Positions 26,236-35,500 of a DNA stretch of 64,000 nt are shown piece by piece. Every line of letters begins with the position of its first letter. The stretch's first letter is position 1. Both the position numbers and the translations under genes were made by a program. The notes beneath the pieces are model-generated. The model saw nothing but the letters and a program-made list of their open reading frames with translations. It was not told where the DNA came from and ran no database searches. The DNA comes from Verrucomicrobium spinosum DSM 4136 = JCM 18804 (GTDB lineage Bacteria > Verrucomicrobiota > Verrucomicrobiia > Verrucomicrobiales > Verrucomicrobiaceae): assembly GCF_000172155.1 (NCBI RefSeq), contig NZ_ABIZ01000001.1:5613105-5677104 (forward strand). Reading direction: 5' to 3'.

Positions 26236-27222
26236 ATGAAACACGAACTTCTCCTCCAGCCCCCTCCCCTTCATCACGCAGGCTACGACTTCATTGGCGA
26301 CATCCACGGTCAGCACGGCAAGCTGCTGCAACTGCTGCACAAGCTGGGCTATGAAGAGCTCAACGGCATCCACCGCCATCCGGAGGGAAGGATCCCGGTG
26401 TTCCTGGGTGATCTGCTGGATCGTGGACCGGATGTCCGCGGATTGGTCCACCGGGTCAGGACCATGGTGGAGGCAGACGCCGCATTCTGCATTCTTGGCA
26501 ATCATGAGTACAACTTCATCCTTCTGCACACTCCTGACCGGCAGGGAGGATGGCTGCGCCCGCGGACAAAAGAAAACCTGCGCCAGTGCGAGGCCACTCA
26601 CCGTGCCTTCGCTGGGTACGAGGAAGAACTGACCGGTCACCTGCACTGGATGAAAGGTCTCCCTCTCGCGCTGGATCTGGGAAAGTGCCGGGCCATCCAC
26701 GCCTGCTGGGACGACGCCCTGCTAAACCGTGTGGCCCATCATACGCTGCGCGATGCCGAATTTCTCCTGGCCTGCGGAAACCGCACCACGGAGGTGCATG
26801 CCGCCATGGAGATCCTTGCCAAGGGGCCGGAGCTTGCCCTCCCGCAGCATCTGGCGATCCTGGACAAGAAGGGCATCAAGCGGCGAAATATGCGCGCCCG
26901 CTGGTGGAATCTAAAAGGCCTGACCAAACTGGCAGATCTCGCCATGCCACCGGGCACCCTGGTGGGCGACATGCCTGTTCAGGACGAGGAGCTGCGTCTT
27001 TTACCAAACTATCCGGCTGAGGCACCCCCAGTCTTCTTCGGACACTACTGGATGCCTCCGGCAGGCCCCAAAGCTCCGCTGGCGCCCAACCTCGCCTGCC
27101 TGGACTACGGGGCCGGGCTCGGCGGTCCGCTCACCGCGTATCGCTGGAACGGCGAAGATATTCTGGACGCCGTCAACTTCGTGCAAACTGACTATCCAGT
27201 GGAAACAAGGGCCGCCGCATGA
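26236..27222 (+). CDS. Calcineurin-like metallophosphatase
   Basis: 328 residues from the ATG at 26236. Motifs of the phosphoprotein phosphatase group appear in order: GYDFIGDIHGQ (GDxHG), PVFLGDLLDRGPD (GDxxDRG), FCILGNHEYN (GNHE), IHACWDD, and VFFGHYWMPP (GH). C-terminal motifs fit PrpE/bis(5'-nucleosyl)-tetraphosphatase-like enzymes, with two metal ions in the active site. The substrate may be phosphoprotein or dinucleotide. It is divergent from the LysR gene and convergent with the cassette A1 gene, four bases apart. Confidence 0.9.
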   Translation: MKHELLLQPPPLHHAGYDFIGDIHGQHGKLLQLLHKLGYEELNGIHRHPEGRIPVFLGDLLDRGPDVRGLVHRVRTMVEADAAFCILGNHEYNFILLHTPDRQGGWLRPRTKENLRQCEATHRAFAGYEEELTGHLHWMKGLPLALDLGKCRAIHACWDDALLNRVAHHTLRDAEFLLACGNRTTEVHAAMEILAKGPELALPQHLAILDKKGIKRRNMRARWWNLKGLTKLADLAMPPGTLVGDMPVQDEELRLLPNYPAEAPPVFFGHYWMPPAGPKAPLAPNLACLDYGAGLGGPLTAYRWNGEDILDAVNFVQTDYPVETRAAA

Positions 27223-27226
27223 GGTT

Positions 27227-29935
27227 TCAGGGCGCAAGGGGCTGATGCTCCAGGCGGCGGAAGCGGGTTACGCCCACGGCGGAGGCAGCTGAATAGCGTT
27301 CCAGCATGGTTTGCTGGCGACTCTCGGCGGTGATGACCAGATTGCCGTTGGGGGTCTGTTTCAACGCCTGGCCGATGCTGTACACCATGAAGACGCCGCC
27401 CCGGGTGGTGACCAGACTTGCAATTCCTCGAACCACGGCTTCACTCTCTTCGCCCCCGTCTGCGACTCCGGCAATCTCCACGATCTCCCCGGGGGAGTCG
27501 TAGGTCTCGGCATAGCCGTACTTCTTGCCTTTTGCAGCCAGGGTGCGGTTGTAGATGTTCCTGGCAATCGTGCGCGCCTTGGCGATACTGATGGTATCGC
27601 AGTCACCCGTGGAGGTGGTTGCCGCCACCCCGGTCAGCAGGGCCACCAGCGGCAAGAAACGCTCCAGAGGTGAGGTGACTTGGGCAGCATCGCCATATGG
27701 CTGCACCTGGGAGTTGATGTTGATGCGTCCCGCTGTGCTGGTACCATGCGGGGCTAACATGCCTCTGGCCCGCTCAGGCACCTCCACAGGGACCGTAAAC
27801 AAGTCCATAAAGGCCCAGTCAGGCACCATCGCGGCCGAGTCTTCGTTGGGCTGTAGACGCAAGGTGCGCCATGGCACCCCGGCTCCTCCTCCACTCTCCA
27901 TTCCCGTGTGGATATAACCAAGTTCGCCCATAGAATCGACCTGCCCGCTGGAGTTGCCCGTGGAGCCGGCGGGAGGCGGCATGTAGAGGCTGGCATCTGT
28001 GATCACTCCGCTGGCATCCGTGTCCTGCCTGGGGGTCGTGGTGGATGCCTTGCCCAGGGTGCGGATGGCCACCCCTCCCTCCGTGCCGTCGTTCTTCCTG
28101 CCGAAGCTGTTTCCATAATCCCGCTTTTTCCAGTCGTTACGATGCGTGTTCACGCGCGGGTCATCCACTTCGATGGAGTGGATATCCTTCTCAGCCACCC
28201 CAGGACCATCCAACGTACAGGCTGCCGCCCCACCCAGCGGTGCCACGTCGAGGCGCCGGATGCGAGCGATGGCAGCGCGTAGATTGACCGTGGTCGGCCG
28301 GGCACCAGTCATCCTCACCGTGGAAGTACGGGTGATGCTGGCGTAGCCTCCCGCGGTCAGGATGGCATTGCCCCCCTCGATCTCCGCCGTGGTGATGTCC
28401 GTCTCTCCGGGCGCACCACTTAACTCTGCCCCGGAAGCGGTGAGGAAGAGGCTCATCTTCGTCAGATCAATCTGATCCAGCCCAAAGTTCGCGGGCAGAT
28501 GAATCTCCAGTTTGTACTTGGCCTGATAAGTATTGTCGCGGCTGCCGGAGGCCGCCACCCATAGCCCCATCTCAGTGATCTTCGGTGCCCGGGTGACGCC
28601 AATGAAGGCAATGTCAGAAGAAGCAACCTCCTTCAACTGGAAACGACCGCCCGCCGCCTGATCGCCACGAAGGGGCACCACCGCCTTGGTCACATCCTCC
28701 CCGACCGACTCCTTTGACCGCACATAGTTGATGATATTGAGCGAGAGCTGGGTGAGCCGTTCGGGCTTGTTCGCATAGTATTTGGCCTGAAAGCTGGAGT
28801 CAGGCGCTACGGGCCAGTCGGTCCGTTTGAGGTAGGAGTTCAGAAGGTCGATCGTGTCTGCCAGTTTGGCAGCGTCGGTGTGGGCAATGGGATCCCAGAT
28901 TTCAGTGGCCCCGTCTTTCTTGATGTCGATGAACGGCCGCCCGGCAGCCTTGGCCTTGTCGGTCGTGAGAACAATGCGAGGTTCGTTGAAAAACGTCGTG
29001 TCCGGCTCGTGGTTGTAATGGGTGACCTCGAACTTGGCGCGGTTCAGCACCGTGGTGAAGTTGCCAGCCCCATCATCCAGATCCCGCAGCTCACGGGTGG
29101 AGTTGAAGAAGCGCTTCACCGTGCTGTAGTCATAGGGGTCCGGTGCGATGGCAGTGTGCATCCGGTCCACCATGTCCACCGTCATGCCGCACGTGGCGAG
29201 GGACAAAAGATTGATGCTGGCAGGATGACTGGTGCCGAGAGGGCTCTTCACGCCTGTCTCTCCGTTGGAGCCATTACGCTTCCAGGCTGTGTTGAGGTTG
29301 ATCTTGCTGGACTCATCGTCCGCCCACCAGGCAAAGCGACCCACGATGGGGTTCGCGGAATTCGTCAGTACGGGTGACTCAGACTCATCCAGCGTGCCAT
29401 CCTGTCGCAGATAGATCCAGCGCAGCGGCAGGGTTGCCACGGGGCTGGTGCTGTCCTCAGGGTCTGTCCGTTGGTCCGTGATAACATGAGTCACCGGACT
29501 CTGATCATTGAAGGTCTGGACATTGAGATTGGCGGGTGCAAGCGGGTTATCAGGCGCAAGCGCCAGGGCGGTCATTCCCGGCAGGCCGGAGTGCAGCGGC
29601 AACCGCCTCCCCAGCCTGATCAAGGAAGAGCCGCTGGCATCCTCCAAAGGGAGAATCAAGGCCCCGGGCTGACTTGCCCAGACCCTCGCGCCATCCGTGG
29701 TGTGCTTCCTCAGCACCCCTGTCACCATGTTCACCCCCATCTGGGAGTACCCCTGGGCACATGCCCGGTCCAGGTGGGCACTGGAAGCAGCAGTCTCATG
29801 CCGCACCATGTGTGCGAACCCCAGCACCATGATGGTGATGAGGGCGAGGAGGATGACAGTGATCACCAGGGCCATGCCCCGGCGGGTACGACCACCGCGA
29901 CCATATAGCCGACCAGAAGGAAGAAGGGGCGTCAT
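27227..29935 (-). CDS. Verru_Chthon cassette protein A (copy 1), GspK-like
   Basis: 902 residues from the ATG at 29935, which overlaps the upstream stop as ATGA. A basic stretch and one membrane helix (RRGMALVITVILLALITIMV) start the protein. The large domain includes RFAWWADDESSKINLNTAWK, resembling the DExGKINLNTA motif of the minor pseudopilin GspK, and later GRININSQVQPYG. It fits the largest member (A) of the four-gene cassette known from Verrucomicrobia. It is the last gene of cassette 1 (order D-B-C-A). The role is inferred: tip or anchor component of a pseudopilus-like structure. Confidence 0.85.
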   Translation of the reverse strand: MTPLLPSGRLYGRGGRTRRGMALVITVILLALITIMVLGFAHMVRHETAASSAHLDRACAQGYSQMGVNMVTGVLRKHTTDGARVWASQPGALILPLEDASGSSLIRLGRRLPLHSGLPGMTALALAPDNPLAPANLNVQTFNDQSPVTHVITDQRTDPEDSTSPVATLPLRWIYLRQDGTLDESESPVLTNSANPIVGRFAWWADDESSKINLNTAWKRNGSNGETGVKSPLGTSHPASINLLSLATCGMTVDMVDRMHTAIAPDPYDYSTVKRFFNSTRELRDLDDGAGNFTTVLNRAKFEVTHYNHEPDTTFFNEPRIVLTTDKAKAAGRPFIDIKKDGATEIWDPIAHTDAAKLADTIDLLNSYLKRTDWPVAPDSSFQAKYYANKPERLTQLSLNIINYVRSKESVGEDVTKAVVPLRGDQAAGGRFQLKEVASSDIAFIGVTRAPKITEMGLWVAASGSRDNTYQAKYKLEIHLPANFGLDQIDLTKMSLFLTASGAELSGAPGETDITTAEIEGGNAILTAGGYASITRTSTVRMTGARPTTVNLRAAIARIRRLDVAPLGGAAACTLDGPGVAEKDIHSIEVDDPRVNTHRNDWKKRDYGNSFGRKNDGTEGGVAIRTLGKASTTTPRQDTDASGVITDASLYMPPPAGSTGNSSGQVDSMGELGYIHTGMESGGGAGVPWRTLRLQPNEDSAAMVPDWAFMDLFTVPVEVPERARGMLAPHGTSTAGRININSQVQPYGDAAQVTSPLERFLPLVALLTGVAATTSTGDCDTISIAKARTIARNIYNRTLAAKGKKYGYAETYDSPGEIVEIAGVADGGEESEAVVRGIASLVTTRGGVFMVYSIGQALKQTPNGNLVITAESRQQTMLERYSAASAVGVTRFRRLEHQPLAP

Positions 29936-30855
29936 GGTGCGCTTTCCAGATGAACTTTGAGCGTCTGGGAAGACATGCCTACCACTATGCGGCTCAGGCT
30001 GACGTTGGTCTGCAGGGTCTCCACGCAGTGGGCCGCGGTGGCACTCCGGGCGACTGCGGCCTTGATCGTCGCCGCCATGGGCGCCGTGAGGAGTGAGGCC
30101 GACCGTGAATCCAGCACTACAACTGACACCTCCACCGCGGTAGGCAGTACCGGGGCAGAGCGAGTAACATTGGCAACAGTGCCCGTGGACTCGTGAACCT
30201 GATCTGCATAGCCCACCCGGGAATCGTACCCACCAGCGCCCACTCCCGGCTGGGTGATGGCGTTGCCCGACGCGTCCAGGCAACGCACCCACAACCCAAC
30301 AACGTTCTCTGCAAACAGCCCCCGGTAGGAATTCGCCGCATCCGCCGGAGCGGAGGAGTTCAGCACCGCCTCCGTCACCCAGGAAAGCTGGCTGTACACC
30401 AGATGATCGCCCGCTCCGGGATTCAGAAAGATCCGGCACAAGGAGGCCCGCGGCGTGGGGGAAGAGTCATCCCAGCGGACGAAGTACCCGATCTCTGCCA
30501 TGTTTCCGTGAACCGTGGAAGTGGCGAGCGGAGCCTGCCAGAACACCGCCTGAGGCTGCCGGTACTGGGCGGGCACTCCTGCGGGATTCACCACGAACTG
30601 CAAGTCCGGCGTGTTGCCGGTGGATCGGGAGTCCACCGGCAGCGCCGCTGAGCGCAACTCCCGACCGATGAAATCCACCAGCGCACGACCATTCTGGCTG
30701 CGCTCCGTGCGGCCCTGGCCCTGTGACCAAGTGTTGCTCACCATGCCGGCCACCTGCACCAGCAGCACGACAATGAGGCTCAGCACCGCCGAGGCCACCA
30801 TCACCTCAACGAGCGAATATGCATGGAGGCTATTTCTCTTTTGCGAGGGAAACAT
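29932..30855 (-). CDS. Verru_Chthon cassette protein C (copy 1), GspJ-like
   Basis: 307 residues. The N-terminal prepilin-like segment HAYSLVEVMVASAVLSLIVV has the conserved Glu at position +5 of the mature form; the residue before the cleavage site is not the usual Gly. The following helix and globular domain (GRALVDFIGRELRSAALPVD) resemble PulJ/GspJ. It overlaps the B gene by 26 bases upstream and the A gene by four bases downstream. Role: probable pseudopilin of cassette 1. Confidence 0.85.
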   Translation of the reverse strand: MFPSQKRNSLHAYSLVEVMVASAVLSLIVVLLVQVAGMVSNTWSQGQGRTERSQNGRALVDFIGRELRSAALPVDSRSTGNTPDLQFVVNPAGVPAQYRQPQAVFWQAPLATSTVHGNMAEIGYFVRWDDSSPTPRASLCRIFLNPGAGDHLVYSQLSWVTEAVLNSSAPADAANSYRGLFAENVVGLWVRCLDASGNAITQPGVGAGGYDSRVGYADQVHESTGTVANVTRSAPVLPTAVEVSVVVLDSRSASLLTAPMAATIKAAVARSATAAHCVETLQTNVSLSRIVVGMSSQTLKVHLESAP

Positions 30856-31288
30856 GGATGATTCGTGGGGCGCGCTCAGGCTCCAGGTTGAAGGTCCATT
30901 TCAGGGTGGCCAAACACGCATCTGTCCCCACATCAGGGATGCCCCCCCTGCCCGCAGAGGCGGACGTCGGGACCGGAATCGGGCTGAAACTCACCTTGCA
31001 GACATAGAGGGCCTGCTCGTCCTCCGCAGCCACCGTGCCTGCCTCAGTGAACCGGAACTCCACCGTTTGCGAGAGGATGCTGGGATAGGGCCGGGAACGC
31101 AATTCTCCCACGGCCACAGACATCATCCTAGGGAGCTGGGAGTTGAAACCACTCTCCCGCTCCGTCTTCATCAGCAGCGGCAGCAATCCCACCACTGCCA
31201 GCAAAGAAAAGCCAATGATGGCGATCGCAAGCGCAACCTCCACGAGACTGAAGCCCCCTTTTCTGGGTGAAATCCTGCGCAGGCTCAT
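30830..31288 (-). CDS. Verru_Chthon cassette protein B (copy 1), GspI-like
   Basis: 152 residues with a type IV prepilin leader: KGGFSLVEVALAIAIIGFSL, cleavage expected after Gly, with Phe at +1 and Glu at +5. The rest is a short domain (MSVAVGELRSRPYPSILSQT) similar in size to GspI. It overlaps the preceding D gene by an ATGA and the C gene by 26 bases. Processing would need a prepilin peptidase, which is not in the window. Confidence 0.87.
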   Translation of the reverse strand: MSLRRISPRKGGFSLVEVALAIAIIGFSLLAVVGLLPLLMKTERESGFNSQLPRMMSVAVGELRSRPYPSILSQTVEFRFTEAGTVAAEDEQALYVCKVSFSPIPVPTSASAGRGGIPDVGTDACLATLKWTFNLEPERAPRIIHVSLAKEK

Positions 31289-31935
31289 GGACGCTCCACT
31301 TTGGTTTTACCCGTGGCACCAAGCAGCACCACACGATAGTAGTTTGACGGAACTCCGCCCTCTGCCTGGCTGAACTGCACCTTGCCGCCAGACACGGTGC
31401 CCTCCACCAGCCGGAACTGGGCCGCATCCTCCGGATTCAACAGCCCGCCACCAGGCAGGAAGATCCGAGCAGCATACGTGTCGGCGGGCAGGCTCGAATT
31501 TGAGCCATAGGCGACCGGTGCACCATGGGTGCCGCCATCCGCAAACGGAAAGGGCTGGGGACTGTTGGCGAAGAAGGTGGCATCCGCTCCGGCGGCTCCC
31601 AAGTCCGCCACGATACCGTCTGGCAGCACCTCCCACTCGTGAATCTGACGCCACCCGCCGGCCACGGTGTACTCCAGCACCGTGAAGGCGCGCCCGTCCA
31701 CCTCGGTCCCGAGGGACTTCACCAGCACCACCGCGTTCAGGGTATTTTTGGTGATCGCCTGTTGCCGGGCCATCTCCATGAGCCAGATGACCTTGTTCCC
31801 TGCGTTGGTCAGCGTCATGGCACGCAAAGTCCGGCCCACGCCCAATCCTCCAATCACCAGGAAGGAAGCCATGACGGCAATCACCATGAGCATCTCCACC
31901 AAAGTGAAGCCCTCACAACACCTTGATTGATGCAT
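31285..31935 (-). CDS. Verru_Chthon cassette protein D (copy 1), GspH-like
   Basis: 216 residues from the ATG at 31935; an in-frame ATG at 31965 would add ten residues. Leader CCEGFTLVEMLMVIAVMASF is a classical prepilin site (G/FTLVE). The following pattern NAGNKVIWLMEMARQQAITK resembles GspH/FimT, where this helix precedes a beta-rich domain. It is the first gene of cassette 1, 114 bases after the small gene at 32050-32508. Confidence 0.87.
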   Translation of the reverse strand: MHQSRCCEGFTLVEMLMVIAVMASFLVIGGLGVGRTLRAMTLTNAGNKVIWLMEMARQQAITKNTLNAVVLVKSLGTEVDGRAFTVLEYTVAGGWRQIHEWEVLPDGIVADLGAAGADATFFANSPQPFPFADGGTHGAPVAYGSNSSLPADTYAARIFLPGGGLLNPEDAAQFRLVEGTVSGGKVQFSQAEGGVPSNYYRVVLLGATGKTKVERP

Positions 31936-32049
31936 ACTGCATTCTGTACGTTTCCCTGCCGTCATGACACCACGCCTTATACAGGAGATGTCCGGCGAGC
32001 CCGGTTGGTTATGCTGAAAGAGAACGTCAGGACTGTTCCCGGCGGAGAG

Positions 32050-32508
32050 TCAGGAAGCATAGAGATCCACAAGACTCTCCATAAACTCCTCCAGTTCCTC
32101 GCCCGGGTCCAGCACCAGGGCTTCGACGCTGCTTCGAGTCAGCGCCACACCGGCTTTACCAAGCAACGAATGCAACTGGCAGGGATCCACCATGCGCACC
32201 CGCTCCTCAGCCTGATCATAGAGATAAATATCCCCCCCGGAGAGGGTGGCCAGCGTCCAAAATCCCAGACCGGACACGCGACTGCCCGGATCCTGCAACG
32301 TATTGGCATCGAGAAAGGCTTCGCTGCCGAGGATCATCATCTCTCCCAGATCAAGACTCGAAGAAGGAATGACTCGCTCTACATAGTCCCGCAACTGACC
32401 TCTTAGCTGTCGTCCCAGGCCATCGAGGCGTTTCACGAGATGAGGATCCCCGAGTACCACCTCGGAGAAACCCATCCGCCGGATCAGACGCCGCAGGGAT
32501 CGTTTCAT
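32050..32508 (-). CDS. Small protein coupled to the giant PEP-CTERM gene
   Basis: 152 residues from the ATG at 32508, which overlaps the stop of the giant gene as ATGA. There is no signal peptide. The N-terminus is very basic (MKRSLRRLIRRMGFSEVVLG). The middle FWTLATLSGGDIYLYDQAEE and an acidic C-terminus (DPGEELEEFMESLVDL) weakly recall SMI1/KNR4 (SUKH) proteins, but I cannot confirm this. Translational coupling suggests a cytoplasmic partner, chaperone-like or immunity-like, for the giant protein or the cassettes. Confidence 0.75.
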   Translation of the reverse strand: MKRSLRRLIRRMGFSEVVLGDPHLVKRLDGLGRQLRGQLRDYVERVIPSSSLDLGEMMILGSEAFLDANTLQDPGSRVSGLGFWTLATLSGGDIYLYDQAEERVRMVDPCQLHSLLGKAGVALTRSSVEALVLDPGEELEEFMESLVDLYAS

Positions 32509-35500
32509 GGTTTTTTCCCGAATTTCTGGCCGGAAGCACGGAACCACCTCCTTCTGCGCGTCCCCAGCGCACCGAGGGCGAGAAGAAGGAGCACCGCCCT
32601 GGAGGGCTCTGGCACTGCTGACAAGGTGATGGCACCGGTCGTATAAAGATTGCTGTAGTCCCAGGACAACCCGGTCCCTGAGAGAGCTGAATCGAGCTCC
32701 GTGGTGACGAACGTTCCCGTCCGTGAGGTGAGCCCCGTCCAGTCGATGAGCTGCCAGGTGTCTCCTATCGCCCAGGTGGTCATGTTGTTCGTCTCGACCT
32801 GGAGAGACACATCCGCCCCAATCACCAACACGCCAGAGATGACCAGCAAATCAGACTCCCCGCCTCCGGTGCCCGCGCCATTCACCAGATCCAATGTGAT
32901 CACACTGCCCGTCTGGAAGGTCAGTGTTCCCGAGCCGCTTGCCAGCGTCAGCGTGCTGGCCACGGCAGAGCTGAGCGACTCATCCCCTACCGCAAGAGTC
33001 CCGCCAATCGTCATGCCGGCAACACTCGTCACGGTTCCGCTGCCCTCCAACCGCGCGCCCGCAGCCAGGGTCAGCGAGTTCACGGTCGTGGTACCGCCAA
33101 AGTAAGTCGTACCCGCATTCAGCAGCACACTGCCGGAGAAGGACTGAGTGCCAGATACCGCCAGGCGGCCAGATCCCGTCTTCGTGAGCCCGTTACCCGT
33201 GACGGTGCCCTGCAGGTTCAGCACCCCGGCGGCATTGGCCACATTCACCGTCGCCTGGGAGTTGGCCAGGACCAGGTTCGTGTTCAGAGTCACGGCCCCG
33301 GTGCTGGTCACCGACACCGCACTGGCACCGTTTACAGTCAGTTTGTTGTCCAGGTCGTTCAGAGCTGCGACCGCGGTGTTGTTAAACTCCAGACTGCCCA
33401 CCGCCATATCCGCCCCCAGCGTCATGTCGGTCTGGTTGCTCGCGCCAGTGGCGGAGAAGATCACCTTGGTGTTCGCCCCCGCCACCTGTCCCGTCGCGCT
33501 CGTGCCCGCGCTGTCAGTGGTCCAGTTGCTGGTTGAACTGCCATCGGAAATGGCCCAGACATTGGCCCCACCGCTGTAGCCGCCCTTCCAGTAGGCCTCC
33601 GTGAGCGCGGTGGCCGTGGCCACATTGAGCCAGACCTCCGTGCTGCTCGATCCCACACCGGTCACGGTGTAGCCAGACAGGTTGTAGTAGTTCCCCAGCA
33701 CATAGCTGGCCCCACTGAGCCCGCTCGTGGCTGAGATCACCGTGTATTGCCCGGCCGCGTACGTCGCGCCCGCGACGCCAAAGACATCGAGCGTGACGGA
33801 ACCGGTCGTGCTGGCCGCACTCTGGACGATGATGCGGTTGCCCAACTCCACACCGACAGTGGAGCCACTTTCCAGAGTCAAAGTCGCACCGGAATTCAGC
33901 GTGAGATTGTTTCCAATAACACCCGAGGTGTACCGGAAGGATGCTCCGGATTTGACCGTGAGCGAGGCCGTCCCCTGGAGGGCTGTTTGGCTGCGAGCCC
34001 AGAGCGTTCCCGCACTGGCCACCGTCGCCCCTGAGTAGCTGTTGGTTCCGGCCAGGTAGAGGGTGCCGGCACCAGTCTTGGTCAGGGCGGTGGCTCCGCC
34101 ATTGATCTGGGCCACGTTCTTGAGCGTGCCCGCCAGCAGGTTCACCGCATCAATGTTGTTGGTCGCATCGCCAATGTTGTGCCCGGTCATGTCCAGAGTG
34201 CCACCGTTGAGGTTGATGGTGGAGGTGGCCGCACCGCCGCCGTCTTTGATGTCCACATTGGACACCAGCTTGCCACCGGTGATGTTCAGCGTGCCGCTCG
34301 CAGTTCCGGATCCCGACTGGGAGGCCAGGGTGAATGATCCTCCTGAGTTCACAGTGAAGACACCGTTGCTGATGTTCAGCGTGGCCGTCGCCGCCCCCGT
34401 TCCCGCATTGGTCTTGGCCGCCATCACCACAGAGTTCGCCGTGAACGTACCGCCGTCAAAGTACACCGTGCCCGTCGCACCGCCGGCATCCGTGCCATCG
34501 CGTTTTCCAATGGTCAGGACACCTGCGGTGACCGTGGCCGTCATGCCCCGCAGATCGAGGATGCCGGTCGGGGTGGCGGCAGTGCCTGTGCCCGCAGTGC
34601 TGCCTACGGTGATGGCGGTGGTGCCGCCCGTCTTCCCGCCAATGGTGACGCGACCGCCGCTGGCGGAAGCGACCACGGTGCCCAGCGCCTTCGACACGCC
34701 AATGTTGAGCGTGTCCGTCTTCAGGATGTTGGTTCCTGTGCCGAAGTAGAGGGTGCTCACCGTGCCCGCGTTGGATCCCGCACTGTTGCCCACATGGGTG
34801 GTGGTGACCGTGATGGCGTTGTACGTGTTGGACAGCGTCAGAGTCCCAGTCGTAAGTGACCCGTAGCCCAGCCGCAGTTCGTTCACATTCGCCACAAACG
34901 ATCCCAGTGCCGCGAGATTGAGCGCGGCCGCATGGGTGGAGCCGGAGTTGATTGTGGCATAGGCAATGCCCAGCTCCAGATTGGCGCTCGTGTTGCTGAC
35001 GACCAGGGCACCACCGCCGGAGAAGGTGGCATTGGTCGTCATGGCTGCATTGGACGCGCCCGTGCCGAGGTCCAGCCCCGTGGTGCCGGTGATGGAGAGT
35101 TTTTGCCCTTTGCCAATCACGACCTCATTGGCCGTGGCGGTGTTGCTGGTGAAGACGAGGCTGTCCACTGTCTGGCTGTAGCTGTTGAGCTCCAGGCGGC
35201 CCACGGTGGTCCCTGATCCGATCGTCACGGCCCCAGTGGTAGGGAGGGCGTTCGTGGTGCCGATGATCACCGTTCCCTGGTTGATGGCAGTGGTGCCAGT
35301 GTAGGTATTGTTCCCCGAAAGCGTCTGCGTCCCGGTTCCCGTCTTCACCAGTGAGAGGACAGATCCGGACGTTCCATTTTTCAACACCCCGCTGAAAACC
35401 GCACTGGCATCATTGCCGGAGCCCAACGTCAGGGTGGCCGCGGCGCTGTTGCTGGTCACCACCCCGGAGCCGTAGAGGCCGTCAATCGTTTCATTGAACC

